NCBI GenBank assembly: GCA_027494035.1
Contig: JAOSJQ010000001.1
Span: 2,542,001-2,606,000, forward strand
Reading direction: 5' to 3'
Length of the DNA: 64,000 nucleotides
DNA from: UTCFX2 sp002050125
GTDB taxonomy: Bacteria > Chloroflexota > Anaerolineae > Anaerolineales > UBA4823
Under the pieces are notes generated by a model, which was not told where the DNA came from, made no database searches, and worked only from the letters and a program-made list of their open reading frames with translations. Positions within the stretch are counted from its first letter, which is position 1, and the number at the start of each line of letters is the position of its first letter. Below are positions 25,667-33,226 of the stretch, one piece after another. Both the position numbers and the translations under genes were made by a program.

Positions 25667-26872
25667 TTAATTCTTGGTCAGCAGAACTTCACGGATGGCG
25701 GGCAGCGCCCAGTCGATGGTGGCGCGGTCGATGATGAGCGGCGGCGCAAAGCGGATCACGTGGTCGTGGGTCTCCTTGGCGAGGATGCCGCTCTCTTGAA
25801 GCGCCTCGCAGAACCGGCGCGCCCCGCCCGCCTCGGGCTTAAGCTCCACGCCGATCAGCAAGCCGCGCCCGCGCACCTCTTTGACGTACGGGCTGGGGAT
25901 CTCTTCGAGCTGTTCGAGCAGATACGCGCCCAGCTCGGCGGACCTGGCGACCAGGCTCTCTTCGCGGATCACGCGCAGCGCCGCCCGCCCGATGGCGGCG
26001 GCGAGCGGGCTGCCGCCAAAGGTCGAGCCGTGCTCGCCCGGCTTGATGAGCCCCATGATGGGGCGGTCTGCCAGCGCCGCTGAGACCGGGTAGAACCCGC
26101 CCGAGAGGGCTTTGCCCACGATCATGATGTCCGGGCGCACCCCTTCGTGTTCGCTGGCAAACAGCTTGCCGGTGCGCCCCAAGCCGGTCTGGATCTCGTC
26201 GGCGATCAGCAGCACGTTGTTATCCGCGGCGAGCTTCGCCAAGCCGCGCAAAAAGCCGGCGGGCGGGATGACCACCCCCGCTTCGCCCTGGATCGGTTCG
26301 ATCAGGATGGCGGCGGTGTTCGGGGTGATCAGGCGGGCGACCGCCTCGAGATCGCCGTAGGGCGCGGTCACAAACCCGGGCGTGAACGGACCGAAATCGT
26401 CGCGGTAGAGCGGCTCGGTCGAGAAAGAAATGGCGGTGATGGTGCGCCCGTGGAAATTGCCCTCGAAGGTGATCACCTCTGCCTGGTGGCGCGGGATGCC
26501 CTTGACGACGTACGCCCATTTGCGCGCCACTTTGAGGGCGGTCTCGACCGCCTCGGCGCCGCTGTTCATCGGCAAAGCCATCTCGTAGCCGGTCATCTCG
26601 CTCATTTCCTGGTAAAACAGCGGCAGCTGGTCGTTGCGAAACGCCCGCGAGGTCAGGGTCACTTTCGACGCCTGTTCGGTCATGGCTTTTAATATTTCGG
26701 GGTGGACGTGACCCTGGTTCAACGCCGAATAGGCGCTGAGGCAGTCCAGGTAGCGCTTGCCTTCCACATCGTAGACCCAGACCCCCTCGCCGCGCGCGAT
26801 CACCACGTCCAATGGCAAGTAATTGCGCGCTCCATAGCGATCCTCTAACTCGATGTATTGCTTGGTTTGCAT
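25667..26872 (-). CDS. rocD: Ornithine aminotransferase
   Basis: Class III PLP enzyme that converts ornithine and 2-oxoglutarate to glutamate semialdehyde and glutamate. The 401-residue product has the family pattern: YLDCLSAYSALNQGHVHP, MNSGAEAVETALK, the cofactor Asp in LLIADEIQTGLGRTG, the PLP Lys in IVGKALSGGFYPVSA, and HGSTFGGSPLAAA. SD AAAGGAGAC precedes ATG 26872. It is first in the rocD-ald-CoA-transferase set; the histidine kinase gene ends 34 bp upstream. Confidence 0.92.
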   Translation of the reverse strand: MQTKQYIELEDRYGARNYLPLDVVIARGEGVWVYDVEGKRYLDCLSAYSALNQGHVHPEILKAMTEQASKVTLTSRAFRNDQLPLFYQEMSEMTGYEMALPMNSGAEAVETALKVARKWAYVVKGIPRHQAEVITFEGNFHGRTITAISFSTEPLYRDDFGPFTPGFVTAPYGDLEAVARLITPNTAAILIEPIQGEAGVVIPPAGFLRGLAKLAADNNVLLIADEIQTGLGRTGKLFASEHEGVRPDIMIVGKALSGGFYPVSAALADRPIMGLIKPGEHGSTFGGSPLAAAIGRAALRVIREESLVARSAELGAYLLEQLEEIPSPYVKEVRGRGLLIGVELKPEAGGARRFCEALQESGILAKETHDHVIRFAPPLIIDRATIDWALPAIREVLLTKN

Positions 26873-26906
26873 AAATGTCTCCTTTTATCTTTAAGTGTTT
26901 GGTTGA

Positions 26907-28115
26907 TTAATATTCGGCATTTGGAAAACGGGTTGGCAGTTCGACCCGGATGTGGGTGCCTTGACCAACTTGGCTGGATACCAAAATAGAACCGTCGTGC
27001 TGCTCGATCACCTGGCGGGCAATGGACAGCCCCAAGCCTACGCCGCGAAAGACGCGCCCAGCGAAGTCCTCGGCGCGGAAAAAGCGGTCGAACACGTGCG
27101 GCAGCGCGTTTTCGGGAATGCCCAACCCCTGGTCGGCGAACTCGATCCAGACTATCTCGTTCTGGCTGCCGCCGTGCAGGCGGACGACGCCGCCGGGCTG
27201 GCTGAACTTGATCGCGTTGTCGAGGATGGCGGTGAAGGCGCGCTCTAGGCTGCGGGCGTCGCCCGGGATTTTGGGCAGGTCTTTGGGAATGCTGATCTTG
27301 ACCGCCACCTGATTGTCGAGTGCCGGATGTTTGAGCATCTCTTTGACGTTGGTGAGCATGAGGCGCAAGTCGATCGGCTCGAAACGCGGCAGGATCAGAT
27401 CCATCTCCTGCACGAAGAGGATGTCGTTGACGAGCGAGATGATGCGGTTCAGGTTGCGCGCCGCGCTGCGCAGCGCGGCTTGCATCACCTCGTGATCGAG
27501 CGGTTGACCCTCCATCATCCCGGTCTGGATCATGTAAAGGAAGCCGCTGGCGGCGGTGAGGGGCGTGCGCAGTTCGTGGGCGATCACGCTCAAAAATTCG
27601 CGCCGGGCGTATTCCTGCTCGGCGAGGCGCTGGTAGGCGCTCGCCAGTTCGCCGGCTTTGAGGCGCAAGTCTTCGATCGCCATCTCGTCGTTTTCGCGCA
27701 GCCGGCGGCTGACTTCCTGCACCATCGCCCGCGCCACGCTGGCGCTGCTACTCAGCAGGCGGTCGAAATCGACCTTGCGGATCTCGATGACCCGCGTGGG
27801 GTCGAGCGTGCGCACGGTGGCGGCGCGCGGTGCTTTGTGGATCAGCGCCATCTCGCCAAAAAAGTCGCCCTCCTCGAGGATTTTCAGGTGGCGTTCCTGG
27901 TCGGGGGCGATGCGTTTGCTGACCGTCACCCGCCCGGCGAGGATGATGTAGAAAATAGTCTCATAGGCGTCCTCGTGGCAGAGGACGATTCCGGGCGGAT
28001 ATTCACAAATCTCAGAATTTGCCACGAGCGCCTGGGCTTCGGGTTCCGGCAACCCGGGGAAGATGCGCAGAATGATTTCGATGGGCGTGGTCAGCTCGGC
28101 TTCGGGATCGTCCAT
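26907..28115 (-). CDS. Sensor histidine kinase with N-terminal cyclic-nucleotide-binding domain
   Basis: A soluble 402-residue kinase. Residues of about 20-135 form a cNMP-binding beta-roll with the phosphate cassette FGEMALIHKAPRAATVRT. A short coiled coil leads to the HisKA domain with the phospho-accepting His in SVIAHELRTPL. The ATPase domain has DNAIKFSQPGG (N box), DQGLGIPE (G1) and GVGLGLSIARQVIEQHDG (G2). No transmembrane segment, so it senses a cytoplasmic ligand. No response regulator is adjacent. The rsmD stop lies directly before its start. Confidence 0.9.
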   Translation of the reverse strand: MDDPEAELTTPIEIILRIFPGLPEPEAQALVANSEICEYPPGIVLCHEDAYETIFYIILAGRVTVSKRIAPDQERHLKILEEGDFFGEMALIHKAPRAATVRTLDPTRVIEIRKVDFDRLLSSSASVARAMVQEVSRRLRENDEMAIEDLRLKAGELASAYQRLAEQEYARREFLSVIAHELRTPLTAASGFLYMIQTGMMEGQPLDHEVMQAALRSAARNLNRIISLVNDILFVQEMDLILPRFEPIDLRLMLTNVKEMLKHPALDNQVAVKISIPKDLPKIPGDARSLERAFTAILDNAIKFSQPGGVVRLHGGSQNEIVWIEFADQGLGIPENALPHVFDRFFRAEDFAGRVFRGVGLGLSIARQVIEQHDGSILVSSQVGQGTHIRVELPTRFPNAEY

Positions 28116-28679
28116 TCAACGCCTCTTGTAGAACAGGAATAAGACGCTGCCGTACTTGCGCTGGTCGAACAGGCGCAGGTTTTCGAGCGGCACTTCGTGA
28201 AACTCGACCGGGTGGATCTGCACGATGACCCAGGCGTCGGCGGCGAGCCAGCCCGGGCGTTGATCCAGCGCCTCCAGGGCGCGCCGCCACAGTTCCTGGT
28301 ATTGCGGCGGGGCGATAAAGGCGTAGTCGTAAGCCGCGTCCGGCGGCTGAGCCAGATAGGCGAAGGCGTCCATGCGCTGCACGACCGCGTTCGATTGCAG
28401 CCCGGTCGCCGCCAGGTTGTGACGGATGATCTCGACCGCTTGCGTCTGGCGGTCGATGAAGCGGACGCGCGCCGCGCCGCGGCTGAGAGCTTCGATGCCC
28501 ACGCTGCCCGTGCCGGCAAACAGATCCAGAAACGCCGCGCCCTCGATATCGCCCGCCAGGATGTTAAACAACGATTCCTTTGCCCGGTCGGTGATCGGGC
28601 GGGTCTGGTCGCCTGGAACCGAGCGCAGTTTGCGCCCGCGGGCTTTGCCGGCGATAACTCTGAGACCGCTCATGTTCAT
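28116..28679 (-). CDS. rsmD: 16S rRNA (guanine-N2)-methyltransferase RsmD
   Basis: Methylates G966 of 16S rRNA. The product of about 187 residues has GKARGRKL and TRPITDRAKESLFNIL at the N-terminus, SAM motif I FLDLFAGTGSVGIEALSRGA, and motif IV as IAPPQY instead of the usual DPPY. That variant leaves the Pro-Pro but replaces Asp with Ala and inserts Gln before Tyr. ATG 28679 (MNMSGLRV) is chosen; an ATG two codons later is equally possible. Confidence 0.88.
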   Translation of the reverse strand: MNMSGLRVIAGKARGRKLRSVPGDQTRPITDRAKESLFNILAGDIEGAAFLDLFAGTGSVGIEALSRGAARVRFIDRQTQAVEIIRHNLAATGLQSNAVVQRMDAFAYLAQPPDAAYDYAFIAPPQYQELWRRALEALDQRPGWLAADAWVIVQIHPVEFHEVPLENLRLFDQRKYGSVLFLFYKRR

Positions 28680-28725
28680 TCTTACCCTATCGCGAAGGGC
28701 GCCTGTGCTGCTGAGCCTCAATCTG

Positions 28726-29700
28726 CTATTCCACGCTCTGCCGCACGGCGAGGATGTTGCCATACGGCGCGATGGTCGGGGTCACGCAGCCGGTGCCCAG
28801 AATAAAGCGCGACCCGCCGGTGGACTGGATCGCCTCCAGCGCCTGGATGCGCAGTTGTTCGGGCGTGCCGTACACCAGCGTGTGCTGCGAGGTGCCTCCG
28901 CACACTGCCCCCCCGAAGTGCGCCTGCGCCTGGAGCAGCGAGGGCGTGGTTTCACGGTCGTGCCAGTTCAATATGTTAACCGGATAATCGCGCACCAGGT
29001 CGAACATCACGTCTTTGCCGTGCAGGTGCAGCAGCCGCAGCGGCATGTCGAGCGCCGGTTCCAGCGTCTGCAGGTCGTAAGCGCGCCCAAAGACCTCGTA
29101 TTCCGCCTCGCTCATCAAACCGTACTGGGCGTGTTGGGTCGCAAAGAAGACCCCGGCAACGCCAGTCGCCGGCAGGGCTTCGACAAAGCGGCGGGTGCTC
29201 TCGGTGATGATCTGCAAGCCGGCGTGCAGCGCGTCGGGATAGCGGCGCGCGTGCACCAGCAGCTGCTCGCCGCCCGCCAGGTTCTTCGCCTGCGAGAGCG
29301 GGTTGAAGATCGTCTGGATGACGGGCGTCGCGCTCCCCAGCTCTTTGGTCAGCAGGCGCAGGCATTCGAGTTCCTGCGCCAGGTGACCTTTGTGCGCGTC
29401 CAGCACGGGCAGGGCTGCCCAATCTTCGGGGTGAAGGATGGCGCGGCGGGTATAGGCGCGCGTCCCTTCGGGGTTGCCCTGCCACTCATCCTGCACGCCC
29501 CAATCTTTGAGGCAGTAAGAGGACGAAGGGGTGACTTTGACCAGGTCGAAATCGAAGGTGCGCTGGAAAACCAGCACAGCGCTTGCCAGCCCGGCGGGGG
29601 TCTGGTCGTCGACCGGGAAATGGCGCCACAGGGCGACCGGCGGGCGGTCGAGGGTGTCGCCGCTCAGGCAGGCTTCGAGGCGGGCGCGGTGGGTCGGCAT
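28726..29700 (-). CDS. Uroporphyrinogen decarboxylase-family protein
   Basis: A (beta/alpha)8 protein of 324 residues in the URO-D superfamily, which includes HemE and corrinoid methyltransferases such as MtaA and CmuA. Seen: DRPPVALWRHFP near the start, HLHGKDVMFDLVRDYPVNILNWHD with a His-x-His (LHLHG) that could bind a metal, and the C-terminal GTGCVTP. The His and the late Cys in GTGCVTP resemble the zinc-binding HxC..C set of methyltransferases more than HemE. No other heme genes are near, so methyl transfer is the better guess. Starts one base after the TPR gene. Confidence 0.75.
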   Translation of the reverse strand: MPTHRARLEACLSGDTLDRPPVALWRHFPVDDQTPAGLASAVLVFQRTFDFDLVKVTPSSSYCLKDWGVQDEWQGNPEGTRAYTRRAILHPEDWAALPVLDAHKGHLAQELECLRLLTKELGSATPVIQTIFNPLSQAKNLAGGEQLLVHARRYPDALHAGLQIITESTRRFVEALPATGVAGVFFATQHAQYGLMSEAEYEVFGRAYDLQTLEPALDMPLRLLHLHGKDVMFDLVRDYPVNILNWHDRETTPSLLQAQAHFGGAVCGGTSQHTLVYGTPEQLRIQALEAIQSTGGSRFILGTGCVTPTIAPYGNILAVRQSVE

Positions 29701-29701
29701 C

Positions 29702-30049
29702 TTACGCCTCCTCCGGCGGCGCCGCGCTGAAGAGTTCGCGCTGCACCTGGATGAGCTGGCTCAGGATGGCGCGGTGCCCGGCGTCTGCTTGCGCTTCGCT
29801 TTGCTCCAGCCGTTGCTGGGCTGCGTCGAGCGCTGCGATTGCCGCGGGGATGCGCTGCTGGGCGTGCAGGCTGAGCCCCAGACCGTAATGGGCGTCGGCG
29901 CTGCCGTCGTCCAACTGCACCGCGCGGCGAAAATCATCTTCGGCTTCGCGGAATTTTTTGAAGACGTAATTCTGCCAGCCGCTCGAAATCCAATCATCAG
30001 CCGTGCGCGCGGCGTCTGCGGCGGGGGTGGGTGGCGCGGGATTATCCAT
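29702..30049 (-). CDS. Small TPR protein
   Basis: A 115-residue protein with about two tetratricopeptide units: WISSGWQNYVFKKFREAEDDFRRAVQLDDGSADAHYGLGLSLHAQQRIPAAIAAL. TPRs mediate protein contacts. It sits between the Mg-chelatase-like ATPase gene and the URO-D-family gene with almost no spacing to the latter, so it could bridge the two. Function otherwise unknown. Confidence 0.75.
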   Translation of the reverse strand: MDNPAPPTPAADAARTADDWISSGWQNYVFKKFREAEDDFRRAVQLDDGSADAHYGLGLSLHAQQRIPAAIAALDAAQQRLEQSEAQADAGHRAILSQLIQVQRELFSAAPPEEA

Positions 30050-30105
30050 TAATTAGCCTCCGTGGAAAACAAAGTAAACCTCCAAATAAACCTCGAACGT
30101 GTTGC

Positions 30106-31317
30106 TCACGCGGATAGCAGCACGCGCTCCAACACGGACTGGATCTCCGTCTCTTCGGTTTGCTGGTGATCGAGAAATTCGATCATGAACGCCGAACGCC
30201 GCCCCCGCAAGGCGAGCGGAGCGATCTCCTTGAGATCCGCCGAGACCACCTCGCGCCGTCCGTCGGCTGCGGCGTACGCCCGGGCGGCTTCGAACAGCGC
30301 GATCTCTGCCCGCAGCGAGTCGATCTTCATCTGCTGGATGATTTCCAACCCCTGGTGGGCGACGGGGTCGGGCAGCGCGACCTCCCCCAGCGCCTCGCGG
30401 GCAGCCTGGATCTCCGCCTTGAGGACCGCGGTCTCCTCCGAAAACTCGGAGATGGTGCGGCGCGGGTTGACCTGAAACGCCTGGACGCGGCGGTAGGCTT
30501 CCAGCCGCTGCGGGGCTTCGTCCAAGCCGCGCACCAGCACGCGCAGACCGAAGCGGTCCATGATCTGCGAGCGCAGCCGCCCTTCCTCGGGGTTCATCGA
30601 GCCGATCAGCGTGAAGCGCGCCCGGTAGGTGGCGGAGAGCGGTCCGCGGCGCACGGTGTAGCGCCCCTGGGCAGCCGCGTCGAGCACGGCGTCCACGATC
30701 TCGTCTTCGAGCAGGTTGACTTCGTCGATGTAGAGCAGGTTGCGGTCCGCCTGCGCCAGGATGCCGCGCCGGATGCGCATGCGTTCGTTGGAGGCGGCGC
30801 GCTCGTCCAGCCCGCCGACCACGTCCTCGATGCGCGCGTTGAGCGGCAGTTCGATCAGGTTGACGTTGGCGAGGCGCGCCAGCGGTTCGCCTTCGGCGTA
30901 TTTTCGGGCGCAGTCCGGGCAGACCGCGTCGATGCCGCCCGTTTCGACGTCTTCCGGCAGGCAGCCGTAGCGGCAAAAGCTGCGCGGAATTTCGGGGAGC
31001 AGATCTGCCAGGCTGCGCACCGCGGTGGTTTTGCCGGTGCCGCGCGGCCCGATCAGCAGCACGCCGCCCAAAGCGGGGTTGATCAGCGCCAGGATCAGCG
31101 CCAGCTTCATCTCCGGCTGCCCCACCAGCGCCAGGAACGGGAACGGCATGTGTTCGAGGATGCCGGCGTCCTCCGCCGGGAAGTGTCCCTCGAAGCCGCG
31201 CCCCGAAACCAGGTCGATCAGCTCGCGCAGCGAACGCGGTCCCCCGCGGATCTCTTCGGGCTGGTCTTGGGCGGGAGCCGCCTCTGGCGGGCGGTTTTCT
31301 TCAGCGGGGCGGTTCAT
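30106..31317 (-). CDS. Magnesium chelatase subunit I-like AAA+ ATPase
   Basis: A MoxR/BchI-type ATPase of 403 residues. Walker A is GPRGTGKTT and Walker B LLYIDEVNLL; sensor 1 is GSMNPEEG and the arginine finger region DRFGLRV. Between Walker A and B there is a Cys cluster, CRYGCLPED then CPDCARKY, which could bind zinc. No BchD- or BchH-like partner is in the window, so it is probably not a chlorophyll gene; related proteins work with VWA-domain partners. ATG 31317 (MNRPAEENR) follows an acidic low-complexity start. TPR gene follows. Confidence 0.85.
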   Translation of the reverse strand: MNRPAEENRPPEAAPAQDQPEEIRGGPRSLRELIDLVSGRGFEGHFPAEDAGILEHMPFPFLALVGQPEMKLALILALINPALGGVLLIGPRGTGKTTAVRSLADLLPEIPRSFCRYGCLPEDVETGGIDAVCPDCARKYAEGEPLARLANVNLIELPLNARIEDVVGGLDERAASNERMRIRRGILAQADRNLLYIDEVNLLEDEIVDAVLDAAAQGRYTVRRGPLSATYRARFTLIGSMNPEEGRLRSQIMDRFGLRVLVRGLDEAPQRLEAYRRVQAFQVNPRRTISEFSEETAVLKAEIQAAREALGEVALPDPVAHQGLEIIQQMKIDSLRAEIALFEAARAYAAADGRREVVSADLKEIAPLALRGRRSAFMIEFLDHQQTEETEIQSVLERVLLSA

Positions 31318-31334
31318 CAAGCGCCTGGTTTCTC

Positions 31335-31712
31335 TCAATCCATGTCGTCCCGCAGGTCGCCAAAATCGACCGAGGGCATCAATTCGGGGTGTTCGATCAG
31401 CACGTCCACCAAGTAGGTGGGCAGTTCGGGCAAGGTTGGCGCAAACGGAAAGTGGGTCGGCGGGCGGATCGTCGGCGGGGCGGGGGGCGGGGTTTTGCGC
31501 TCGCGGCCATAGCCCCACTCGCGCTTGCGCACGATGCGCCGGTCGGCGGACAATTTGCCCACGAAATGACCGTGCACCGATAAGACGTTGTTATCGGCGT
31601 CCACCCAGCCGATCCATTCCCCGGCGAGGTTGAAAATATAGGGCTTGACGAAAATTGCGCCGGCTTCGCCGTTCGAGGTGTAAATTGGGAGCGGTTTTTG
31701 GGTTTCCAGCAT
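31335..31712 (-). CDS. Conserved small protein, beta-flower-like
   Basis: A 125-residue protein with repeated short beta motifs: IFNLAGEWIGWVDADNNVLSV, HGHFVGKLSADRRIVRKR. They resemble the 4-fold beta flower repeats (G-x-x-x-G-x-x-x-D). The C-terminal half is Pro-rich (TPPPAPPTIRPPTHF) and ends acidic. No signal peptide or membrane helix. The ATPase gene starts 17 bp downstream, suggesting an operon. Function unknown. Confidence 0.6.
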   Translation of the reverse strand: MLETQKPLPIYTSNGEAGAIFVKPYIFNLAGEWIGWVDADNNVLSVHGHFVGKLSADRRIVRKREWGYGRERKTPPPAPPTIRPPTHFPFAPTLPELPTYLVDVLIEHPELMPSVDFGDLRDDMD

Positions 31713-31776
31713 AATTGTTATTATACAGGATTTAGTCTTGAACCAGAGCCAGAAACCATCCTGCGCTTGCCCAGGG

Positions 31777-32242
31777 TCATTCTACATCGCTATAAGTCCA
31801 ATAACGGTTGGCGAAGAAATTCCAGAACATGACGATGATCACCGCGATCGCCAGCGTGAGGTTGTCCGCCAGGAATTTGGGCTCCAGCCCGCCCGGAGCA
31901 AAGAGGTTCATCCGGACGAAGAGCGACTCGATGACCGGCTGGACCAGCGCCAGGATCGGGATGCGGATGACCAGACCGAGCACGCTGACGATGGCAAACT
32001 GGACGAGTTGGGCGTGAATCGACTTGGCGCGCGAATCGGGATAGGTCCAGTAGCGGTTCCAGACAAAGTTGTTCAGGATGGCGGCGATGAATGAGATGGT
32101 GCCCCGCCAGCACGAGCGGGGCGTTGAAAAGACGGATCAACAGGTTCGAGATGCCAAAATCGACCACCGCGCCGACGATCCCCACGGCTGCAAAACGCAA
32201 AAAGCGGCTGCGTTCGCGGTCGTTGGTGAGGATTGCGGTCAT
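31777..32242 (-). CDS. GtrA-family membrane protein (suspected frameshift)
   Basis: GtrA proteins are four-helix membrane proteins thought to move polyprenyl-linked sugars or help in cell-wall glycan synthesis. Start: RSRFLRFAAVGIVGAVVDFGISNLLIRLF. The rest (NNFVWNRYWTYPDSRAKS, then NLTLAIAVIIVMFWNFFANRYWTY) lies in another frame. Removing one G from a GGGG run near 32105 joins LAG to TISFIAAILNN. The start overlaps the stop of the sugar epimerase-type gene by four bases (ATGA), so the two belong together in sugar metabolism. Confidence 0.8.
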
Positions 32243-33198
32243 GCTTTGCCAAGCTCCTGTTCGAAGTAGGGGATGGTGCGCTGCACGCCCTCGTCCAGGT
32301 TGACGCGCGGCGCCCAGTCCAGCGCCTGGCGGGCGCGGGAGATGTCGGGCTGGCGGCGCTGCGGGTCGGACTGGATGCGCGCCTCGGGGCGGAAGACGAT
32401 CCCCGCCGCGTTGCCGGTCAGCGCGTTGATGGCGTGCGCAAACTCGAGGATCGTGGTCTCGACCGGGTTGCCGAGGTTGACCGGGTCATGTTCGCCCGAG
32501 AGCAGCAAGCGGTAAATGCCCTCGACCAGGTCGTCCACATAGCAAAAGCTGCGCGTCTGCGAACCGTCGCCGTACACGGTGAGCGGCTCGCCGCAGATGG
32601 CTTGCTTGAGGAAGTTTGGCACCACGCGCCCGTCTTCGATCTGCATGCGCGGACCGTAGGTGTTGAAGATGCGCACGATGCACGTGTTCACGTGGTGAAA
32701 GCGGTGATACGCCATGGTGAGCGCTTCGGCAAAGCGCTTGGCTTCGTCGTACACCGAGCGCTTGCCGATCGGATCGACGTGCCCCCAGTAGCTCTCTTTC
32801 TGCGGGTGTTCGAGCGGGTCGCCGTAGATTTCGCTGGTCGAGGCGAGCAGGAAGCGGGCTTGGTTGGCGTACGCCACCCCCAGCGAGTTGTGGGTGCCCA
32901 GCGCCCCGGCTTTCATCGTCTGGATCGGCAGGTTCACATAGCCGAAAGGCGATTGCTCGTTGGGGCTGGCGGGCGAGGCGAAATGCATCACCGCGTCGAG
33001 CTTGCCGGCGACAAAGATGAAATTCGAGACATCGTGGCGGATGAACGAAAAGTTCGGGTCTCCCGCCAGGTGCGCCAGGTTTGCCGGTCGCCCGGTGATG
33101 AAATTGTCCATCCCGACCACCTGGTGACCCTCGCGGATCAGGCGGTCGCACAGGTGCGAGCCCAGAAAGCCCGCCGCTCCAGTGATTAATATGCGCAT
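32239..33198 (-). CDS. UDP-glucuronate decarboxylase-like NAD-dependent epimerase/dehydratase
   Basis: An extended SDR of 319 residues. NAD motif GAAGFLGSHL; MDNFITGRPANLAHL and the RHDVSNFIF stretch are characteristic of the UDP-xylose synthase branch. Active-site Ser/Thr in LASTSEIYGDP and Tyr/Lys in VYDEAKRFAEAL. FNTYGPRMQIEDGRVVPNF follows. It would make UDP-xylose from UDP-glucuronate, or dTDP/UDP-sugar variants. Overlaps the GtrA-like gene; likely feeds surface glycan synthesis. Confidence 0.88.
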   Translation of the reverse strand: MRILITGAAGFLGSHLCDRLIREGHQVVGMDNFITGRPANLAHLAGDPNFSFIRHDVSNFIFVAGKLDAVMHFASPASPNEQSPFGYVNLPIQTMKAGALGTHNSLGVAYANQARFLLASTSEIYGDPLEHPQKESYWGHVDPIGKRSVYDEAKRFAEALTMAYHRFHHVNTCIVRIFNTYGPRMQIEDGRVVPNFLKQAICGEPLTVYGDGSQTRSFCYVDDLVEGIYRLLLSGEHDPVNLGNPVETTILEFAHAINALTGNAAGIVFRPEARIQSDPQRRQPDISRARQALDWAPRVNLDEGVQRTIPYFEQELGKA

Positions 33199-33226
33199 GA
33201 TAATGATTCCAGTCTAATCAACGGGG

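Noticed and set aside
30106..31317. Chlorophyll-type magnesium chelatase
   Set aside because: No BchD or BchH and no tetrapyrrole genes near. The Cys-containing BchI-like subfamily is wider than photosynthesis.
28426..31416. Two long plus-strand open frames over the rsmD to ATPase genes
   Set aside because: Antisense shadows of URO-D and AAA+ genes; no start context and no domain.
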